From the NCBI RefSeq assembly GCF_001411805.1, contig NZ_CP007212.1, forward strand, positions 1,674,001-1,738,000: a stretch of 64,000 nucleotides of DNA, written 5' to 3'. Positions within the stretch are counted from its first letter, which is position 1. Each line of letters begins with the position of its first letter. A program made the position numbers and the translations under genes. This document shows, one piece after another, positions 53,821 through 63,457 of this stretch. The DNA comes from Burkholderia plantarii. Its GTDB lineage: Bacteria; Pseudomonadota; Gammaproteobacteria; Burkholderiales; Burkholderiaceae. The notes under the pieces were generated by a model. The model was not told where the DNA came from. It saw only the letters and a program-made list of their open reading frames with translations, and searched no databases.

Positions 53821-53866
53821 ATTAACCGGCCGATTTTCTCGGGTGTGAGCGAGTGGCCGGATTAAT
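53821..53866. repeat. Long imperfect hairpin between the RpiR gene and vgrG
   Basis: ATTAACCGGCC (53821-53831) can pair with GGCCGGATTAAT (53855-53866), with one bulged A. An inner CTCG/CGAG stem is also possible. AT-rich ATTAA repeats surround it. It could terminate the RpiR transcript or regulate vgrG; no T-run is present. Confidence 0.5.
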
Positions 53867-53980
53867 TAGCCATTGTCATACCCGCATGGTTCGCGAATCG
53901 CTGTCTGGCCGGTTACAATCGCCCGTCGATTCAATCAGACGCTTGCCGAGAGCGCTGAATAAGAAGAAGGGCGAACCACC

Positions 53981-56900
53981 ATGAACGTGCAGGATATCGC
54001 GGGGGCGATCCAGGCCGGTGTGATTCAGCAGGACCGGCTCGTGAAACTCGACACCCCCTTGGGATCGGACCAATTGGTCGTGCAACGCGCCGTCGGTCGT
54101 TCGAGGCTGGGGCGCGATTATGCGTTTACGCTCGACGTGGTCTCCTCCAACGACGACGTGCCGCTGAAATCGCTGATCGCGCAGCCCGTCACGCTGTGGT
54201 TCCAGCAAGCCGACCAGAGCTACCGGCCGATTCAGGGCCACGTATTCACCGCGCGCCGGCTCGGCGCCGACGGCGGGCTGACCACCTACCAGCTGACCTT
54301 CAACGCGTGGCTGCACCTGCTGCACTTCCGGCGCGACCAGAAGATCTGGATCGACAGGAGCGCCGACGCGATCATCACCGACGTGTTCAACCTGCATCCG
54401 CAGGCGAACGGCCGGTTCCGTTTCTCGCTCTCGCAGCCGCTCGCCAGTCGTTCCTACACGCGCCAGCACGAGACCGACTGGAACTTCGTCCACCGCCTGC
54501 TCGAGAGCGAGGGGCTCTACGGCTATTGGGAGCAGGGCAGCGACGGCAAATCGCACACGCTGGTGGTGACCGACACCATCACCTCGCTGCCCGAACTCGC
54601 GCCGGCCGGCGTGTCGTTCGCGCGGATGGCCACCGGCGCCGAGACCGACGCGCTCACGCAGTGGTCCGGCACGCGCACGCTGCAGAGCGTCACGCTGACC
54701 ACCCGCACGTTCGACTACAAGAACCCCGCCGTGCCTGCCAATCCGAAGGGCACGCTGACGCCGACCATGGGCCGGCAGGGCGAGTTGCCCGACCAGCTGG
54801 AGGTGTACGACTACACCGGCGCCTACACGTTCGGCGACCAGTCGCGCGGTGACCGGCTCGCGCAGATCCGCATGGAGGAATGGGAGTCGCGCGCCAAGCG
54901 CTTCCATGGCGCGGGCGGCGCGCGCGCGCTCGATGCGGGCCGGCGCTTCACGCTGGCCGACCATCCCGTCCACGACGCCGATCCGGCCGCGCAGCGCGAG
55001 TTCGCCACGATCGAGGTGGCGTGGTGGATCGAGAACAACCTGCCCGTGACCGGCGCGCCGCATTTCCCGCACAGCCTCGAAACCGAGCTGGCCGACGCGC
55101 GTGCCGCCGCCGGCGCGGCGGCCGGCGTCGCGCATGCCGACGGCTCGGTCGGCTTCTACCGCGTCGAGGTGGAGGCGCAGCGCACCAGCGTGCCGTACCG
55201 CAGCCCGCTCGAACACCACAAGCCCGAGATGCATCTGGAGACGGCGATCGTGGTCGGGCCGGACGGCGAGGAGGTCTATACCGACGAGTTGAACCGGATT
55301 CGCGTGCGCTTCGTCTGGGATCGCGTGAATCCCGGCGACCAGGGCGCCTCGACCTGGGTGCGCGTGGTGCAGGCCGACACCGGCGGCGGCTATGGCGGCG
55401 TGCATGTGCCGCGCGTCGGCGAGGAGGTGCTGATCGACCACGTGGGCGGCGACTGCGACCGGCCGCTCGCGATCGCGCGCGTCTACAACGGCGCCGTCAA
55501 GCCGCAATGGCACAGCAACGGCATCCTGTCCGGCCATCGCTCGAAGGAATACGGCGGCGGCGGCTACAACCAGATGGTGATGGACGACGCCACCGGCCAG
55601 AACCGCGTCCAGTTGATGAGCAGCAGCGCCAACAGCCTGCTGCACCTGGGCTACCTGATCGACCAGAGCGGCAATGCGCGCGGCGCCTACCTCGGCAGCG
55701 GCTTCGACCTGCGCACCGACGACTACGGCGCGCTGCGCGCGAGCCAGGGCCTGTACCTGACCACGCATCCGAAGGCCGCCGCGAGCCAGCCGCTCGACGT
55801 CGGCGAGACGCAGCAGCAGCTCGTCAGCGCCGAGAGCCTCGTCGAGGCGATGTCCGACGCGAGCGTCCAGCATCAGGCCGAGAGCCTGCAGGACGCGCAC
55901 GACGCGCTGCGCGCGCTGACCGACGCGACGCAGAGCAGCGTCAGTGGCGCGAGCGCCTCGGGCGGCAACACCGCGGGCGGCGGCACCGGCAGCGCCAACG
56001 CGTTCCAGCAGCCGGTGATGGTGTTCGGCAGCCCGGCCGGCATCGGCGTGTCGTCGAAGCAGTCGATCCATCTGGCCGCCACCCGGCACCTGAATCTCGT
56101 CAGCGCGCAGAGCACGCACGTGGCCGCCGGCAAGTCGCTGGTCGCGAGCATCGGCCAGAAACTGAGCCTGTTCGTGCAGAACGCCGGCATGAAGCTGTTC
56201 GCGGCGAAGGGCAAGATCGAGATTCAGGCGCAGGACGACAACGTCGAGTTGAGCGCGCAGAAGACCGTGAAGGTGCTGTCCGCCACCGACCAGGTGCAGC
56301 TGGCCGCCGACCAGGGCATTCTACTGACGAGCGGCGGCGGCTACATCCGCCTGAGCGGTGGCAACATCGAGATCCACACGCCCGGCACCGTCGACGTGAA
56401 GGGCGCCTCGCACGTGTTCGCGGGGCCGGCCAGCATGGGCTATCCGCTGCCGTCGCCGCGGCCCGACCAGCCGGGCCAGCTCGAGCTGCTGCACCAGTAT
56501 GCGAACGGCGAGGCCGTGAAGGGCGGGCAGTTCTCGGTGCTCGACGCGAACGGCGGGGTGCTGCGCCAGGGCGCGCTCGACGCGAGCGGCAAGACCGTGG
56601 TGAGCGGGCTGCCGCCCGGCGTGGTGCAGGTGGTGTTCGGCAAGGATCCGCGCTCGCAGGCCGACAAGGCCAGCGCGTTCAAGCTGCCGGACTGGCCGTC
56701 GCCCGAGGACACCGCGAATGACGGTGCCGAGGCCGGCGCCGCCGCGCAATCGCAGCTCGGCTCGCTGCTGCCGTCGGCGGGGGCGCTGGCGTCGTCGGCC
56801 GGGGCCGTGGCCAAGGCGGCCGGCTCGGTTGCGGGCGCGGCTGGTGGTGCGGGCCTGGGCGGGCTCGGCGGCGCGCTCGGTTCGGTCGGCTCGCTCGCCA

Positions 56901-57181
56901 AGGCGAGCGGCCTCGGTGGGGCCGCCGGCGCGGGCGGCCTCGGCAGCCTCGGCAGTGTCGCCGGGATGGCCGGCTCGGTGGCCTCGGGCGGTCCCGCCGG
57001 ATTGACTGGCGCGCTCGCGTCGAAGGGGCTCGGCGCGGCGCAGCAGGCGCTGGGCGGCGCGCTGCCGGCCGGCGCGCAGGGGGCGTTGTCCCAGGCCAAT
57101 GCGCTGAAGTCCGCCGCGCAGCAGCTCGGTGGCCTCGCGCAAGGCGCGCGCGGCGCGGCCGCCGCCCTGAAAATCGTTTGA
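53981..57181 (+). CDS. vgrG: Type VI secretion VgrG spike protein with extended C-terminus
   Basis: A 1066-residue VgrG. The gp27-like domain covers about 15-370 (YRPIQGHVFTARRLGADGGL, ESEGLYGYWEQ) and the gp5-like OB fold about 425-515 (RVRFVWDRVNPGDQGASTWVRV, GGVHVPRVGEEVLIDHVGGD). A DUF2345 beta-helix spans about 680-830. A transthyretin-like module follows (about 835-905, FSVLDANGGVLRQGALDASG), then a 150-residue tail of Gly, Ala, Ser and Leu. The tail is an unusual addition. The RHS toxin gene starts 59 bases downstream with no adaptor or chaperone gene between, so this VgrG most likely carries that toxin. Confidence 0.93.
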   Translation: MNVQDIAGAIQAGVIQQDRLVKLDTPLGSDQLVVQRAVGRSRLGRDYAFTLDVVSSNDDVPLKSLIAQPVTLWFQQADQSYRPIQGHVFTARRLGADGGLTTYQLTFNAWLHLLHFRRDQKIWIDRSADAIITDVFNLHPQANGRFRFSLSQPLASRSYTRQHETDWNFVHRLLESEGLYGYWEQGSDGKSHTLVVTDTITSLPELAPAGVSFARMATGAETDALTQWSGTRTLQSVTLTTRTFDYKNPAVPANPKGTLTPTMGRQGELPDQLEVYDYTGAYTFGDQSRGDRLAQIRMEEWESRAKRFHGAGGARALDAGRRFTLADHPVHDADPAAQREFATIEVAWWIENNLPVTGAPHFPHSLETELADARAAAGAAAGVAHADGSVGFYRVEVEAQRTSVPYRSPLEHHKPEMHLETAIVVGPDGEEVYTDELNRIRVRFVWDRVNPGDQGASTWVRVVQADTGGGYGGVHVPRVGEEVLIDHVGGDCDRPLAIARVYNGAVKPQWHSNGILSGHRSKEYGGGGYNQMVMDDATGQNRVQLMSSSANSLLHLGYLIDQSGNARGAYLGSGFDLRTDDYGALRASQGLYLTTHPKAAASQPLDVGETQQQLVSAESLVEAMSDASVQHQAESLQDAHDALRALTDATQSSVSGASASGGNTAGGGTGSANAFQQPVMVFGSPAGIGVSSKQSIHLAATRHLNLVSAQSTHVAAGKSLVASIGQKLSLFVQNAGMKLFAAKGKIEIQAQDDNVELSAQKTVKVLSATDQVQLAADQGILLTSGGGYIRLSGGNIEIHTPGTVDVKGASHVFAGPASMGYPLPSPRPDQPGQLELLHQYANGEAVKGGQFSVLDANGGVLRQGALDASGKTVVSGLPPGVVQVVFGKDPRSQADKASAFKLPDWPSPEDTANDGAEAGAAAQSQLGSLLPSAGALASSAGAVAKAAGSVAGAAGGAGLGGLGGALGSVGSLAKASGLGGAAGAGGLGSLGSVAGMAGSVASGGPAGLTGALASKGLGAAQQALGGALPAGAQGALSQANALKSAAQQLGGLAQGARGAAAALKIV

Positions 57182-57240
57182 TGCGCGGTGTTCGTCCGCT
57201 CAGCCAATTCCGATAAAAAATCGATCCGCACGATATCGAC

Positions 57241-60200
57241 ATGAACTCGCCCGCCCCCCTTCAACCGAAGCCGACCGCCGTCTACATCGGACCGCTCGAC
57301 GGTTTTTACAAAGTCGACATCCAGGCGAACCTGCGCGACCTGGACCAGTGGCTCAGAAGCATCAGCCACGGCGTCGTCACGGTCGAGCTGCTCAAGAACG
57401 TCGCGGAAAATACGCCGGTACTCGCGAACATCTTCGCGGCGGCCGACGTGATCAGTGACATCCGCGCGATGATCAATCATGGCGACCGGCCGCTCGATCT
57501 GTTCGACTGGCTGAACCTCGGCCTCGATCTGATCGGCGTGATTCCGATTCCTACCAGTACCGCCCAGGTGCGCATGGGCGCGCGGCCGTTGCTGAAGCTG
57601 GTGCGCGAGGAGGTGGCCAAAAACGGTCGCGCGGCCGGCGAGGCCGTCTTCAACGTGATCCGCGACGGGGTGATCAGCGCGATGCTGTCGCACCTTCAGG
57701 CGCGCTACGCCGGCGAGATCGAAAAGTTTATTGCCATCCTGCGCAGCACGCTGGCCGAGATGCTCGACGGGGCCGCGGATTACATCGGCAAGCTGATGAA
57801 CGGGATCGCGGATCTGTTCGAGCATGCCGGCGGCAAGCACGTCGACACCAGCAAGGACCGCAACAACTTCGTATCGGACGCGAAGCAGATCTACCGCAGC
57901 GTGACCACCGCCAGCATTGGATCGCTGATCGGTGGCGTCGCATCGATGTATCACGACGGCAGCTCGGTCCTGGTGAAGACGGGCGTGAATGCCACGACCG
58001 CGACGGTGAAATACGTCGACGCCGATGTCAGTGCGCATCTCACGAAGTTCGCGAACGCCCTGCGCCAGAAGATTCCGGCCGTGCAGAAGGCCGTGCGGGG
58101 ACTCGACGGCAACGACGTCGGCAAGATCGGCTGGCTGCTCCAGATCGTCGAGGACGCTGTATTGCTGTGGCGCAAGTCGCATCCGAAGGGGCAAGCCGTG
58201 GGCATTCCGTCGAGCGGCAAGGCCAAGGCGGAGGCGCGGCGCGGGCAGGGGCCGCACGAGACGCTGCGGAAGACGGCCGACGCGCAGCATCCCGGCGGCG
58301 GGTGCTGCAACCTCAATTCGGCGGTGCCCACGCCGGCCGCGAGATCGGGCGGCTCGATCGGCTTCGCGCTCGGCGACGAGCGCATCGATCACGACGACTT
58401 CACGATCGACGGCCCGCTGCCGATCATCTGGGTGCGCACCTACCGCTCGTTCTTCGACGCCAACGACACTGGCGGCGAACTCGGGCCGCGCTGGATCACG
58501 CCCTACACCGTGCGCTTCGACGTGCATGACGGCAAGCTCGTCTATCACGATGCCGAGGGGCGCAGCCTCGATTACCCGCTGCTCGACGTGGGTGCCGCGC
58601 ACGACGACCGGGCCGAGAACATGACGCTGCTGCGCCTCGACGATCGCTGGCTCAGCGTGACGCGCGGCCACGATTTCCTCGAAGCCTACGAGCGCGACGG
58701 CGACCGCTACCGGCTCGCGTTTCTCAAGGACCGCGCCGGCAACCAGCTGACCTGCGATTACGATGCGCAGGGACGCCTGTACCGGCTGATCGCGCCGCAC
58801 GTGCAGGTGGCGTTCAGGCACGACGTACACGGGCGCATCGTCGAGATCGTCGAGCATGATGCCGATGGCATGCGCGTCGGGCGTCTGGCCGCCTACGAAT
58901 ACGATGCCGAGGGTGATCTGGCCGGCGCCTGGGACCGCTTCGGCAATCATCGCGAGTATCGCTACCGGCACCATCTGCTCACGCGCTACACCGATCGCAC
59001 CGGGCGCGGCATGAACCTCGAATGGCACGGCACGCATGCGAAGGCGCGGTGCTTCCGCGAGTATCGCGACGACGGCAGCGACGAGGTCACGCTCGCCTGG
59101 CATCCTGACTTCCGGATGGTCAGCGTGACCGATGCGCTCGGCAACGTCACGCAGCACTACTACGACATCAAGGGCTACACGTTCCGCGTGATTCATCCGG
59201 ACGGCAGCGAGGAGTGGCTGTACCGCAACGCGCACGAGAAGCTCGTGGAATACATCCACCGCGACGGCGGCGTGGAATTCCTCGACTACGACGCGCGCGG
59301 CAACTTCATCCGGCATCTGCGCGTGGACGGCAGCGTGATCGAGATGCAGTACGACGGGAAGGATCAGCTCGTGCGCACCATCGACCCGCAGGGGCATGCG
59401 TGGGTGCAGGAGTATGACGACGCCGGCAACGTGGTACTTGCCAGGGACCCGCTTGGGCACGAGACGCAGTACCAGTACAACGGACAGGGGCTGCCGATCA
59501 AGGTGGTCGATGCAAAGGGCGGCACGAAATCGCTGAGCTACGACGCCGGCGGCCGGCTGCTGTCGTATCGCGATTGCTCTGGCAAGACCACGCAATGGAG
59601 CTATGACGCTGCCGGGCGGTTGAGCAGCACCAAGGATGCGGCCGGGACGACTACCGCGTTCACCTATGGCGCGAACGGGCAGCTGGCGGAAATCGTGTCG
59701 CCCGCCGGCGTCGAGAGGATCCAGTACGACGCCGAGGGGCGGCTGATCTCGACCGTCGACCCGATGCAGCGCACGACGCGTTATTCCTATGACGGCGCGG
59801 GACGTGTCTCGCTGCGCGTCGACGCGCTCGGGCAGCGGCTCAGCTATGGCTACGACCGGCTTGGGCGCCTCGTGCGGCTGACTGATGCGAACGATGCGTC
59901 TTATACGTTCCGTTACGACCCGGTCGGCAGATTGCTCGAGGAAGTCGAGTTCGACGGCAAGACGACGCGTTATGCCTATGACGAAGCGAGCGGGCGGCTC
60001 GTTTCGATCGATGAAGCCGGGCGCGTGACGCGGGTCGCGCAGGATGGTGCCGGCCGCTTCGCGCGGCGCGAGGTGGGCGAGGACATCGAGCAGTTCGCCT
60101 ATGACGCGAGCGGACGGCTGATCGACGCGAGCAATCGCTACAGCCGCGTGCAGCGCTTCTTCGATCCGGCCGGCAATCTCGTGCGCGAACACCATGCCTA

Positions 60201-61926
60201 TGACGTATTCGGCGTGAAGCGCAGCTATGTGTGGCATCACGGCTACGACGAACTCGGCAATCGCGTGCGCACCGTGCGGCCCGACGGACATACGATCGAC
60301 TGGCTGATGTACGGGTCCGGGCACGTGCATGGGCTGCTGGTGGACGGCGAGGATCGCTTGCAGCTCGAACGCGACGACCTGCATCGCGAGGTGGCGCGCA
60401 CGCTGTCGAGCCGGATCGGGCAGAGCACCGTCTACGATCCGGCCGGGCGCGTCGAGCGGCAGACCGTGCAGCGCGACAGGGCGCCGGCCGCGTTGAGTAC
60501 GCGGCGCTATCGATACGATGCGGCCGGGCAGCTCACGCAGATCGAGGACAGCCGCAAGGGCGCGACCGATTACCGGTACGACCCGGTCGGGCGGCTGATC
60601 GAGGCGATCGGGCCGGGCACGCGCGAGCGGTTCGCGTTCGATCCGGCGAGCAATATCGTCGATCCGGGCAAGCCGGAGAATGCGCGGACCTCGTCCATGT
60701 CTTCGCCGACGGCGCGCAGCGAGAGCACGCTGCCGGCTTCGGTGCCGAAGGTGCTCGGCAATTTGCTGAAGGAATATGCGGGCACGCACTTCGATTACGA
60801 CGAGCAGGGGAATCTGATCCAGAAGCGCTCGCCGGGCGGGACGCAGCGGTTCGAGTGGGACGGGTTCGACCGGATGAGCGCGGCGAGCGTCGAGGAGCCG
60901 TCACGGCATAGCGCCTCGCGGTATTACTACGACGCGCTGGGGCGGCGGATCGCGAAGGACGTGAACGGCGCGCGGACCGTGTTCGGGTGGGACGGCGATA
61001 CGCTCGCGTATGAGTCGAGCGAGGCGGGCAGCAGGCATTACGTGTACGAGGCGCGTTCTTTCGTGCCGATGGCGCAGTATGTGACGGCGCCGGTGGCGGG
61101 GATCGAGACGCCGGTGGCGCGGGCGGACGATCGGTATACGCCAGAGGATGATCCGCTGCAGCGCGTGCCGGAGGCGCAGGGTGAAGCGCGGGTGATGTTC
61201 TATCACTGCGACCAGATCGGTACGCCGCTGATGATGACGGACGAGGCGGGCGAGGTTGTCTGGGAGGCGAGCTACAAGGCGTGGGGCGAGACGCGCGAGG
61301 TGATCGAGCGGGCGTCGGCGGCGGCCGGGGTGGCGGCGGTCAGGAATCCGCTGCGGTTCCAGGGGCAGCAGGTTGATGATGAGACGGGGCTGCACTATAA
61401 CCGGTATCGGTATTATGACCCGGCGGTGGGGCGGTTTGTCGGACGGGATCTAGCGGGGTTGGTTGGCGGGACGAACACATATTTTTACGCTTCCAACCCG
61501 GTGGCGTGGATTGACCCATTGGGATTGCGGAAACGGGTAGGTTGTCCGGGGAAATTTAATTCATTCCATGATTTTGATTTGCCTCAAAATAAATTGTTTG
61601 CTAGTGATGGTGTTCAATTTAGATTGGCAAATAAAGCCTTGATCGATAGGATGAACACAGATGCCGCATTCCGAAAAGATATCTTGTCTCGTAATCCAGG
61701 TCTTCTTGAGTGGTCGAAAGATCCGAAGGATTTGGGAAATAGTCCACCCGGGATGACTTGGCATCACAATGACGGCGTTGGAGTTTTGAATTTGGTTGAT
61801 AGAAGCGATCATGCCGATAACCATGGAATTTATCATTCAGATGGAACTGGCGGTCGAGATAAATGGGGTGGTGGAAAGCTTGGTCGGAAAGGTAAATTAA
61901 ACCCTGCAACAGGATGCCCTTTATGA
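57241..61926 (+). CDS. RHS-repeat polymorphic toxin with C-terminal WHH-type nuclease domain
   Basis: A 1561-residue RHS effector. Residues 1-360 form a helical N-terminus with amphipathic/hydrophobic stretches and no recognisable PAAR motif. A DUF6531 domain begins near 370 (GFALGDERIDHDDFTIDGPLP, split here), followed by many YD/RHS repeats (for example YDAAGRL, YDPVGRL) and the RHS core (YRYYDPAVGRFVGRDLAGL) near 1390. The core ends at DPLGL (1425-1429), the usual autocleavage boundary. The toxin tip (1430-1561) has W1507-H1508-H1509 in MTWHHNDG and later His residues, matching HNH/EndoVII-fold WHH nucleases. Codon use turns AT-rich right after DPLGL. It would be delivered by the type VI system with the upstream VgrG and attack nucleic acid. 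Confidence 0.93.
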   Translation: MNSPAPLQPKPTAVYIGPLDGFYKVDIQANLRDLDQWLRSISHGVVTVELLKNVAENTPVLANIFAAADVISDIRAMINHGDRPLDLFDWLNLGLDLIGVIPIPTSTAQVRMGARPLLKLVREEVAKNGRAAGEAVFNVIRDGVISAMLSHLQARYAGEIEKFIAILRSTLAEMLDGAADYIGKLMNGIADLFEHAGGKHVDTSKDRNNFVSDAKQIYRSVTTASIGSLIGGVASMYHDGSSVLVKTGVNATTATVKYVDADVSAHLTKFANALRQKIPAVQKAVRGLDGNDVGKIGWLLQIVEDAVLLWRKSHPKGQAVGIPSSGKAKAEARRGQGPHETLRKTADAQHPGGGCCNLNSAVPTPAARSGGSIGFALGDERIDHDDFTIDGPLPIIWVRTYRSFFDANDTGGELGPRWITPYTVRFDVHDGKLVYHDAEGRSLDYPLLDVGAAHDDRAENMTLLRLDDRWLSVTRGHDFLEAYERDGDRYRLAFLKDRAGNQLTCDYDAQGRLYRLIAPHVQVAFRHDVHGRIVEIVEHDADGMRVGRLAAYEYDAEGDLAGAWDRFGNHREYRYRHHLLTRYTDRTGRGMNLEWHGTHAKARCFREYRDDGSDEVTLAWHPDFRMVSVTDALGNVTQHYYDIKGYTFRVIHPDGSEEWLYRNAHEKLVEYIHRDGGVEFLDYDARGNFIRHLRVDGSVIEMQYDGKDQLVRTIDPQGHAWVQEYDDAGNVVLARDPLGHETQYQYNGQGLPIKVVDAKGGTKSLSYDAGGRLLSYRDCSGKTTQWSYDAAGRLSSTKDAAGTTTAFTYGANGQLAEIVSPAGVERIQYDAEGRLISTVDPMQRTTRYSYDGAGRVSLRVDALGQRLSYGYDRLGRLVRLTDANDASYTFRYDPVGRLLEEVEFDGKTTRYAYDEASGRLVSIDEAGRVTRVAQDGAGRFARREVGEDIEQFAYDASGRLIDASNRYSRVQRFFDPAGNLVREHHAYDVFGVKRSYVWHHGYDELGNRVRTVRPDGHTIDWLMYGSGHVHGLLVDGEDRLQLERDDLHREVARTLSSRIGQSTVYDPAGRVERQTVQRDRAPAALSTRRYRYDAAGQLTQIEDSRKGATDYRYDPVGRLIEAIGPGTRERFAFDPASNIVDPGKPENARTSSMSSPTARSESTLPASVPKVLGNLLKEYAGTHFDYDEQGNLIQKRSPGGTQRFEWDGFDRMSAASVEEPSRHSASRYYYDALGRRIAKDVNGARTVFGWDGDTLAYESSEAGSRHYVYEARSFVPMAQYVTAPVAGIETPVARADDRYTPEDDPLQRVPEAQGEARVMFYHCDQIGTPLMMTDEAGEVVWEASYKAWGETREVIERASAAAGVAAVRNPLRFQGQQVDDETGLHYNRYRYYDPAVGRFVGRDLAGLVGGTNTYFYASNPVAWIDPLGLRKRVGCPGKFNSFHDFDLPQNKLFASDGVQFRLANKALIDRMNTDAAFRKDILSRNPGLLEWSKDPKDLGNSPPGMTWHHNDGVGVLNLVDRSDHADNHGIYHSDGTGGRDKWGGGKLGRKGKLNPATGCPL

Positions 61927-62273
61927 ACTCATTGACTGTAAACTCGTACTATAAGATCGATGATCTTATTGAGATTGTTAAAAATAAAGAAGATCGAGAT
62001 TCCATCTATATGGTCTATGTGCCGGATGGTACTGACGATTTGAGTGTTGGGATGCAGGTTTATGTTGGCGATGTGCCGGATTTTGATGAGGACGACAATG
62101 AGGTATTTCCTGATTTTGTGGGTAACAATGGGCTGGAGGTTGGGTATAGGCGAGATCAGTTTCAGGATGTGATTGATTTGGCTTACAGGCAAAAACCAAC
62201 TGCTTCGATCGATGAGGTGGTTGAGTGCTTGAATCACTATGCTGAGTATGATGATTTCTTGGACTTGTCGTGA
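61923..62273 (+). CDS. Probable immunity protein for the RHS nuclease
   Basis: A 116-residue, strongly acidic protein (many Asp and Glu, for example DFDEDDNEVFPDF). Its start overlaps the RHS stop by ATGA (61923-61926), with AGGA ahead of it; a start three codons earlier (61914) is also possible. Position, size, charge and AT-rich composition fit a cognate immunity protein that blocks a basic nuclease domain. I cannot assign a named family. Confidence 0.75.
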   Translation: MNSLTVNSYYKIDDLIEIVKNKEDRDSIYMVYVPDGTDDLSVGMQVYVGDVPDFDEDDNEVFPDFVGNNGLEVGYRRDQFQDVIDLAYRQKPTASIDEVVECLNHYAEYDDFLDLS

Positions 62274-62882
62274 TTGAACGGTGATGCATGGTGGCGTAAC
62301 TACTGGAATTTGAGAAATTCTCTCATCTCATCGATGTCTTGGAGTGGCTTGTGGAGTTTTAGCGCGTTATCGGTAGACTGAGAGTGTAGATGTTGATGGT
62401 GGTGTAAGCCTGCGCGTGGCTCGAATGTAGGTGTGCGGGGCGCGGATAGTGTTCTAGCACTATGACTAGATCTGCACGTCGCTGATGACGATGGCGGAAA
62501 GATGCTGGCGAGTTCGTCTGAGAGGCGAACTACAAGGCCTGGAATGAAACGCAGAAAATGATCGAGCGAGCAGCGGCGGTCTGGAGTCCACGTCGGCCCC
62601 AAGGGCAAAAGATCAATTACGAGATAGGGCTGCACTATAGCTGCAACAACCGATACTATTGCGTCACCTTGTGTGGCATCGAATGTCGCAAAAGGAGATG
62701 TTGTTCGGGTGTTCGGCAGAAATGAGGCAGTGGAAGTAATTCGTTGGAGAGGGAATGTATGTATTGCAACGTATTTTATCTTAAATTCGCTGCCTAAATT
62801 TTTATTGGATGCTGTTAAATTTTATTTTGTGCCGAGTTGGTAAAAAAGTGGAAGTGTTTGAATAAAATCTGCGAGACTCTGT
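62274..62882. other. Intergenic region with decayed RHS cassette
   Basis: No intact gene lies here. The middle holds a degraded RHS-core fragment (62461-62690, listed separately). The sequence after 62700 is AT-rich and leads to the next immunity-like gene, probably containing its promoter. Confidence 0.6.
62461..62690 (+). pseudogene. Relic of an RHS core / toxin junction
   Basis: Translated in pieces, the stretch gives EANYKAWNETQKMIERAAAV and EIGLHYSCNNRYY, matching EASYKAWGETREVIERASAA and ETGLHYNRYRYYD of the intact RHS gene at 61250-61430. It has a stop (TGA for the Trp codon of VWEAS), deletions and substitutions. The stretch that matched the DPxGL border is gone. It is the remains of a former RHS tip, displaced when the present toxin cassette was acquired. 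Confidence 0.82.
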
Positions 62883-63371
62883 ATGATTGTTGAAAATTGG
62901 TGCCTAATTGATGTGTATGCGGGAAATAATGAGTCTGGTCCAGTATATGAAAGATTGCCTGCTAAACAAATAGACGCCAATGTCTATAAGTTGTTGGCGT
63001 CGCCAGGGCTGACTCTCAATCTCGCGAAAGGAGACCTAATCCGCCTGGATGGGGTCGATCTTCCTGCAACTGTTGTGATGCGGGGTGGGAATTTTTGTAT
63101 TCAAATTTATTCTAATGAAATATCGAAAGATGACGCTGCATGGCTGGAAGCGGAGTTAAAAGGCAGGATGAATGGTGCGCTGGACAGCATGAATGAGGGG
63201 AGTTTAGCCTGTTCAGTGCCGGCGGTTAATGGTATCGGAAAAATCAATGAACTGTTCAATGAATTTAAGCGGCGATCTGGAGTTGAGTGGTATTATTCGA
63301 ACATATATAAAAATTTCGAAGATCCGAGCGATGAAACACTTTTGAATTGGTGGGTGGTGTGTGAGAAATGA
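62883..63371 (+). CDS. DUF4265-like protein, candidate orphan immunity
   Basis: A 162-residue protein. The region from about 15 to 80 (GPVYERLPAKQIDANVYKLL and NLAKGDLIRLDGVDLP) resembles DUF4265 proteins, which are often found in toxin-immunity loci. The gene is AT-rich and sits directly after the decayed RHS tip, so it could be the immunity gene of the lost toxin. The family match is from memory of the pattern and is moderate. Confidence 0.65.
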   Translation: MIVENWCLIDVYAGNNESGPVYERLPAKQIDANVYKLLASPGLTLNLAKGDLIRLDGVDLPATVVMRGGNFCIQIYSNEISKDDAAWLEAELKGRMNGALDSMNEGSLACSVPAVNGIGKINELFNEFKRRSGVEWYYSNIYKNFEDPSDETLLNWWVVCEK

Positions 63372-63457
63372 GCTTAGAATGCTGCACTTTATGTTCGCGG
63401 TTAGATAATTTATTGGGCGAGCCGAGTTGTCGAACTCACAGTTTCGGAGCGTGATCA

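Noticed and set aside
53876..56119. Minus-strand open frame of about 747 codons over vgrG
   Set aside because: Shadow of the vgrG coding strand with no recognisable motif or ribosome-binding site.
56440..60789. Very long open frame on the minus strand (about 1449 codons) across vgrG and rhs
   Set aside because: It is antisense to two clearly homologous genes and arises from GC-rich codon bias; its translation is Arg/His/Ala-rich with no domain.
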